A stretch of 64,000 nucleotides of DNA from Gigaspora margarita (taxonomy: Eukaryota > Glomeromycota > Glomeromycetes > Diversisporales > Gigasporaceae): NCBI GenBank assembly GCA_009809945.1, contig WTPW01001093.1, forward strand, positions 99,758-163,757, written 5' to 3'. A model generated the notes under the pieces. It saw only the letters and a program-made list of their open reading frames with translations, had not been told where the DNA came from and ran no database searches. Positions within the stretch are counted from its first letter, which is position 1. Every line of letters begins with the position of its first letter. Shown piece by piece: positions 58,170 through 64,000 of this stretch. The position numbers and the translations under genes are program-made.

Positions 58170-59605
58170 AATAATACTTACCAGGGTTATATATTAATTC
58201 TAACAAAAATTATTTTTACCAAAGTTACAAAATAATTCTACCAAAACTATATTTACCAGAATTAATGATTAATTCTACCAAAATTATGCTTACCAAAGTT
58301 ACAAATTAACTATAAAATTAAGGTTATCTGAGTTACAAATTAATTCTTCCTAAATTGAGCTACGAATTAATTCTGCCAAAACTAAGCTTACCAGAATTAC
58401 TAATTAATTATATCAAGGTATATATTAATTCTAACAAAATTATAATTGCCAGAGTTACGAATTAATTCTACTAAAATTATGCTTACCAGAGTTACAAATT
58501 AATTCTACCAAAATTATGCTTACCAGACTTACAAATTAATTTTAAAAAAATTATGTTTACCAGAGTTACGAATTAATTCCACCAAAATTATGCTTACCAG
58601 AGTTACGAATTAATTCTACAAAATTTATACTTACCAAAGTAACTAATTAATTCTACTAATATAATACTTTCCAGAGTTACATATTAATTTTACTAAAATT
58701 ATGCTTACCAAAGTTACAAATTAATTCTACCAAAACTACATTTACCAGAATTACTAATTAATTCTACCAAAATTATCTTACCAGAGTTACAAATTAATTC
58801 CACCAATAATTATATTTGCATATTAATTCTACAAAACTATGTTACCAAAATTATGCTTACCACTTACAAATTAATTTTACCAAAATTATGCTTACCAGAG
58901 TTACGAATTAATTCTACCAAAATTATGCTACCAGGTTACGAATTAATTCTAAAAAATTATGTTTACCAGAGTTACGAATTAATTCTACCAAACCAAAGTA
59001 ACTAATTAATTCAACCAAATTTATGCTTACCAAAGTAACTAATTAATTCTAAAATATAATACTTACCAGAGTTACATATTAATTTTACTAAAAAGAATTA
59101 CTAATTAATGCTACAAAATTTCTTACCAGAGTTACAAATTAATTCCACCACAAAATTATGTTTACCAGAGTTGCATATTAATTCTACCAAACTATGTTTA
59201 TCAGAATTACTAATTAATTCTACCAAAATTATATTACAAGAGTTACTCGAATTAATTCTACTAAATTTACAATATTATTATACTTCTATCTGGATAATGC
59301 TTACAAAAATTCTACCAAAATTATGCTTACCAGAGTTACAAATAATTCTACCCAAATTAAGTTTATCTGAGTTACGAATTAATTCTACCTAAATTTTTCT
59401 TACTCGAGTTACGAATTAATTCTACCAAAACTAAGTTTACCAGAATTACTAATTAATTCTATCAAGATAATGTTTACCAGAGCTACATATTATTTACAAA
59501 TTAATTCTACCAAAATTATGCTTACCAGAGTTACGAATTAATTCTACCAAAATTATTCTAATCAGACTTACAAGTTACGAATTAATTCTACTAAATTATT
59601 GCACC
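58170..59605. repeat. 37-bp minisatellite, ~35-40 degenerate copies
   Basis: Consensus GAATTAATTCTACCAAAATT followed by ATGCTTACCAGAGTTAC. Copies vary in length (about 30-40 bp) through small deletions, and a variant subtype carries CTAAGTTTACCAGAATTACT. The 94-codon open frame at 59108-59392 is just translated repeat (LPELQINST-like units) and not a gene. The array ends where a TTAGGGTTCCTC segment begins. Confidence 0.93.
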
Positions 59606-60460
59606 AGGTTATTAGGGTTCCTCAAAGTCGAATCGAATCGAATATTAGGCATATTTGAATTTGATCGAATCGAATAAGCTCTTGATTTGAATTTGATTTG
59701 ATCAAATCAAATCAAATTTATTTGTAATTTTTATTAATTTTGGCTGTATTTTAGTTAAAATTCGTATTAGAGTTCTGTTTAGCATTAGTGGTCGGGGTTA
59801 GAGTTAGAACTATTATAGGTAAAATTACATTCACAGCATTTTTTATTAATAGCCCAAGATAGGTTTAGAATGCTATTGCATTTTTTTGTTTTTTGACTTC
59901 TTCGGGCTGATCCGTGTAAACAAAATTTTGTGACTCCGTTTAGCAAAAATGTCACATGGGTACATGGCTTTAGATGACCCCAAATTTGGATAAATCATGC
60001 AGTTTCTATAATTTTCAATTATGAATTTAACTTTAAATTAAAGTAGTTTTATATTAATGGTATATCCACCTGACAAAACTGCAAGTCAATTTATTGTAAA
60101 ATTCACGTGATGTATATAAATTCATATAAGACATTTTGTTTAGACACTTTATAATAGATTCTGATTCTGAAGCCTGAATTCCTCTTTTGTGTAGTTGTAC
60201 AAAAAGATTATTAAATATGCTAAAACTAGAAATTTTATTGACTGACCAAGTGTAAATACAGAAAAAGCTTGTGAAGTATGTTCTGATTAGATCCATATGC
60301 TTTGAGACGCGTCCGCTCATTTGATCATTATTTAAAGTAAGTAAGTAGTGCGAACTATAAACTGTAATTTTAAAACTAACATTTTTAGAATAAACTACCA
60401 ATATTAATAGTTCTCATCTCTAATCTCAATATAAGAATTCCTCTCTAAATCTTACCAATA
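59606..60460. other. Simple repeats, then the 5' flank of the coiled-coil gene
   Basis: 59632-59720 holds (TCGAATCGAA) and GATTTGATTTGATCAAATCA repeats forming palindromes. 60020-60060 carries AACTTTAAATTAAAGTAG, a dispersed motif. 60251-60330 is the upstream block shared with 36060-36135. Confidence 0.65.
60306..60313. promoter_or_regulatory. GACGCGTC palindrome upstream of the coiled-coil gene
   Basis: Context TCTGATTAGATCCATATGCT, TTGAGACGCGTCCG, CTCATTTGATC, 148 bp before the ATG at 60461. The same context is at 36089-36133 and 29797-29837. It contains the MCB-type core ACGCGT. A regulatory role is inferred from conservation only. Confidence 0.45.
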
Positions 60461-62129
60461 ATGGGTCGTATTCAAAAATATGAAATTCCATCTGTTACGT
60501 TATTAGAAGTCAATTATGAAAACTATCGTAAAAAATTTCCAAGTGACTTAAAACGCAGTCTTTCTTTTTCTAATCAAGTGAAACTTCATGATACACTAAG
60601 AGCTATTAAAGAATCAAATAAATTTACAGAAGAATTTTTTACTGCTGCTCGATGTTATACCAATGGTATAAAATTTATTTTTGCATTTTTTTATTAGAAA
60701 TTTCATATTAATTATATTTTTTGCTAACATTGCTAAGAACTTGAATCATAGATAGTGAAAAAAGCAGAATCTAATCAATCCTTAATTGAAGATCTTCCAA
60801 ATAGTTGTCTGAAGTCAACAAATTTCATTCTAAATTCTGAAGAATATATTTCGAATTCAAATTCTATAGATAATAACATTTCAAAAGATAAAAATCTGAA
60901 AGAATATTTGTCGAATCAAACGGCAGATCGCCAACAGTCACAGTCGATTTTTGCGGATTCAAGTTCGAATAGTTTAATCTTATGTGATAATGAACCCCCT
61001 ATAGTTAATAAAAGTTTGAATAAGAATTTGGATAATAATTTGGATCAAATACAACAACAGCATCAATCAATTAATATTTATCCTAATAATAATAATAATA
61101 ATTGGAATAATAGGACTAGTAATGATAATATAAACTGGCATTTTATTGCGATTATTGTTGCACTCATGATAATCTGTGTGTTTACTATAAAGGTATAAAT
61201 AGCATTATTGAATCAATTTATAGCATTAATTTATGTTATTTAAAAACTTTTATTTAAATAGAATAATATTGACAATGTTAATAATATCTGGCAATACGTA
61301 TATATATCTAAATAATATTTGATATGATATTTAATAGTATTACTAATTAATTTTGATAATCATTACGGTAGACCAACGAAAGATTATTTGTGATCATAGA
61401 AAATCTTAATAACGTAAAAATCCTTTATTTATTAATAATTAACATAATGATTCTAATTATTCTAATGAATCATATTTCGAATAGGTGGCAGCAAATATTT
61501 GGAATGCAAATAACTTAGAAGCGGAAAACACGAATTTGAAAATAAAAAATGCTGTGATAGAATCCGAAAATACCAACTTAAAGATAGAAAATGCTGCCCT
61601 CGAATCGGCACTCGTAGAATATAAATTGTCTCATAAAGAACTTGAATCACAAATTCAAGAAACAAAAAATAGGATTCAGGTCCTCGAAACAGAAAAAGTG
61701 AATCTTAAACTGTCACACAAAGAACTCGAAGCACAGATTCAAGAAACAAAAAATAAGATTCAAGACCTCAAAATACAAATTCAAGAATCAAAAAATAAGG
61801 TTCAGGAACTCGAAGCAAAATGTTCAGAGCTCCAAAAAATACATACAGATCTCACTTTAAAGTAATCTTTTACACAAAAAGATCTTGTCAAATTACAATA
61901 TGAAAAAGTGGAAAACGAAGAAGAAATCAAAACATTAAAAGTAGAAATTAACGAAATAATCGCTGCTAGAAATCAAATTGAGAGTAATTTGCTGTTAACA
62001 ATCGATGAATTAAGAAAAGAAAAGCAGGAAAAAAATGAAAAGATTGATGATATGAATAAAAAAATAGATGAGTTGAATAAAAAAATAGATGATCTGAAAG
62101 ATGAAAAGATGAATAATACGGTTGAATAA
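60461..62129 (+). CDS. Membrane-anchored coiled-coil family protein (five exons), one nonsense codon
   Basis: Exons 60461-60665, 60756-61192, 61262-61297, 61372-61413, 61485-62129; all introns GT-AG, phases 1,0,0,0 as in the gene at 36187. Exon 1: MGRIQKYEIPSVTLLEVNYE, then NYRKKF ... VKLHDTLRAIKESN ... FFTAARCYTNG. Exon 2: a low-complexity Ser/Asn/Gln spacer with an (AAT)n run, ending in one membrane helix (WHFIAIIVALMIICVFTI). Exons 3-4 are tiny and share IWQ with the paralogue. Exon 5 is coiled coil with ENTNLKIENAALES and SHKELEAQIQETKNKIQDL repeats, ending KKIDELNKKIDDLKDEK. The only lesion is TAA at 61863-61865 in exon 5 (TLK-stop-SFTQKDL, CAA expected); the same frame then stays open to 62129. 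Truncation there would still leave the membrane helix and half the coil. Role unknown; a membrane tether or organiser is plausible. Confidence 0.7.
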
Positions 62130-62904
62130 ACAAAAAAAAGATGTAAATAATTTATAGCCAAATTTAGTATATGGCTATTCTAATTTTTGGAATAAATACA
62201 TTTTTTGTATAAATAAAAAATTATTTAGCATTTTAATTAAATTTTGAAATATGAGAAAAAATTTAATAAATTTTAACCTTTATGGTACTGCATCTACAGA
62301 AAAGTTTATGATTCAGTAAATCCAAATTAGTTGGTATAAAATACATCATAAATATTGACAAAAAAAATATTAAACCTTACAAAAACTATTCCAATTTTGT
62401 ACCATTCTATATAACTTATATGTAAAAATAAAAATTTTCTGCTATTTTTAAAATCGATTAAATGCACTACCCGTTTGAAGTTGATTCTTTGGTTACATCA
62501 CCCTCAGTTGAAATTCCCCCAAAAAACGAACATCTAATCAAAACGTTGGATAAGTCTCACCAGTCATAATATGTTTATCATGTGATCATTGACAAAAGAT
62601 TCCTGTGACGTCGAATTAAGACTCAATTTTGTGATTTCATTTTATTTTGGGTCAGAAGACTTGGAACCAGTTGGATCAGAAAATCATTGATCCGGACCCA
62701 AAACATAGCTGATCTGTAGAACAGTAATTCTAGCCATAAATTGAAATGTCACTTAGAATTAGTAAGTTTGCGGTATGTAACCCGAAACAGTCCGGCGATT
62801 CAGATTCAGACCTCAGATCGAACCTGTGGAGCCTTATATACTGACGAGTAACAAACCAAACAATTTTACGTAGTACTCAGTTAGCAGGTTTGTTTGTAAG
62901 TTGT
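62130..62904. other. Intergenic, no gene seen
   Basis: GTTTGAAGTTGATTCTTTGG at ~62473 repeats 32346, the 3' half of a small ORF there. 62640-62830 has CCGGACC/GATCCGG-type sequence like a decayed transposon end. Nothing coding. Confidence 0.45.
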
Positions 62905-63140
62905 ATTTTACATAAGATTCAGTTATCTTTGAAATAAATAAAGGACGCTTTGATTTAAGAATAATTAAAGATAATAATAATTATGATGACGATTTTTATG
63001 TGGCAGCTCAGAAATTTATTAATAAAGGTATTTAATCTGTTATTTTTTTTTATCAAGCAGTTGATTTTTTTTTAATTTATATTTTCGTTAATAGAAGGAA
63101 CAGCAAGCCAAGGAAATACCATAATTAATAATTATTGCAA
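62905..63140 (+). pseudogene. Truncated exon-1 fragment of the coiled-coil family (copy C)
   Basis: Only the exon end survives: RIIKDNNNYDDDFYVAAQKF then INK and a GTATTTAATCTG donor, joined to the same 5' flank as at 39660 (GATTCAGTTATCTTTGAAAT) by an internal deletion. The intron and the start of exon 2 (ACAGCAAGCC) follow. Confidence 0.7.
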
Positions 63141-63602
63141 TTAGTAATGTAATGTTGTTGATATTGCTTATAGTTAACATAGTGTTAACATCCTTGTATT
63201 ATTTTTTTTGATCTATATTAGTCTTTTTGAAGCTGAAATATTACTCATATCATTTACATTTAACATTCTAGTATTATCCATTTCTATCTATATTTGTATT
63301 TGATTACAACATGTACTTCAGGTTGATTTAGTTTAATTTGGTTTTCTTGTTTCTTTGTCATTTGCAAAAAAATTAATAAAATTTGAAGTATAAGTTGTTG
63401 TCGTGTCCTCGTAGAATTTGAAAACTTCTGATATTTTAAATTTGTTTTATCAATTGTTGAGATTAATTTTTGATAGCTCTATCAAAAATCGAATTTTATC
63501 TCGACAACCTTTATTATAAACAATTATATGTTTATACATACTATGGATTGGGATGTAGACAAAATAGGAAAAATGCTTTATATCATTTAACCCGTAAAAA
63601 AG

Positions 63603-63851
63603 TTAATAAGTAAGTATACAATGAGAGCAATTATAATTATTTGAAAAATATATAATGTAAAAAAAAGAAGGACAAATAAGAAAGTATAAAATAATGGTAG
63701 TCATAGTTATTTGAAAGTAGAATCTATATTCATATTGATTTTTATTATTCAAATACTGATTTTTACTTTTCAAAGTCTGAGTTTTAATTTTCAAATAACG
63801 AATTTCATTTTCCAATTCTTGTAATTTATTCTTGCTATTAGATTGATTTAT
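63603..63851 (-). pseudogene. Second copy of the small coiled-coil/membrane gene, start codon lost
   Basis: Aligned to 38915-39163: the frame is intact (NQSNSKNKLQELENEIRYLK, LKSKNQYLNNKNQYEYRF, ITMTTIILYFLICPSFFYII), but the start codon position 63849-63851 reads ATA instead of ATG, again a G-to-A change. No in-frame ATG follows before the membrane segment (the next is inside ITMT). Most differences from the other copy are conservative, which suggests the loss is recent. Confidence 0.55.
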
Positions 63852-64000
63852 TGGATTAAGTTAAAACTTATAATAGTAAATCTAATTAAATAAAATATAT
63901 TAGTAAAAATAACTTTTTTTTAACAATTATACGAAATTTACTTTATTACTCATTTCTTCAAATAATGTATCGACTAGTGACATGTTAATTTTTGCACTTC

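Larger units (their letters stand above)
62905..64000. repeat. Segmental duplicate (copy C) of 39660-40900 and 38700-39330
   Basis: Collinear with copy B up to 63600, then with copy A including the small minus-strand gene and its 5' flank (ATGTATCGACTRGYRACATG). It continues past the right edge of the window. Confidence 0.85.

Noticed and set aside
59108-59392. 94-codon open frame with LPELQINST-like repeats
   Set aside because: It is a translation of the 37-bp minisatellite; the frame stays open only because the unit lacks stops in that phase.
36256-61865. Use of a variant genetic code (stops read as Gln or Arg)
   Set aside because: All three stop codons appear within frames, and the same genes also end at TAA or other stops after conserved ends. 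Mutational decay explains it more simply.
61962-62161. Minus-strand frame rich in Phe/Ser opposite exon 5
   Set aside because: Antisense shadow of the KKIDDLNKKI coiled-coil repeats.

Overview
This window reads as nuclear DNA of a fungus. It is very AT-rich, coding exons are short and split by 50-90 bp GT-AG introns, and no bacterial operon signals, rRNA or tRNA were recognised. The gene families point to an arbuscular-mycorrhizal (Glomeromycotina, Rhizophagus-like) genome: F-box proteins joined to 28-residue LRRs, TPR-like repeats, coiled-coil proteins, degenerate Helitrons and hypothetical PD-(D/E)XK-like proteins. The assignment is inferred from memory of such families, not from a search.

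Layout. 1-5.3 kb: degenerate ~300 bp repeats, a decayed coiled-coil gene on the minus strand, a short two-exon gene, an LRR remnant and a relict of a gene found again at 41 kb. 5.3-18 kb: a Helitron neighbourhood with a tripled ~270 bp repeat, a decayed three-exon ORF, then a broken Rep (HUH)-Pif1 helicase polyprotein and a foldback element. 18-23.6 kb: gene-poor, with a ~60 bp minisatellite interrupted by a small inverted-repeat element. 23.6-28.7 kb: a multi-exon minus-strand gene with a PD-(D/E)XK-like core, then a decayed coiled-coil gene. 28.7-33.7 kb: dispersed repeats and small minus-strand exons. 33.7-35 kb: a broken F-box/LRR gene.

36-43 kb: a gene with an N-terminal domain, one membrane segment and a coiled coil built of 21-residue repeats, followed by duplicated blocks carrying partial copies and a small coiled-coil/membrane gene. 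43-51.2 kb: a local cluster of one near-intact and three decayed copies of a multi-pass membrane protein gene. 52-54 kb: broken TPR and LRR genes. 54.3-57.3 kb: a multi-exon hypothetical gene whose first intron holds a hAT-like foldback element with a perfect 8-bp target duplication. 58.2-59.6 kb: a 37-bp minisatellite. 60.4-62.1 kb: the best-preserved copy of the membrane-anchored coiled-coil family. 62.9-64 kb: a direct duplicate of the 39.7-40.9 kb block.

Two themes stand out. Most genes are broken by one or a few lesions, and nearly all premature stops are one C:G to T:A transition from Gln, Arg or Trp, alongside single-base indels, several in homopolymers. Second, two copies of a membrane-anchored coiled-coil family share the same five-exon plan and splice phases, and an ACGCGT-containing motif lies upstream of family members.
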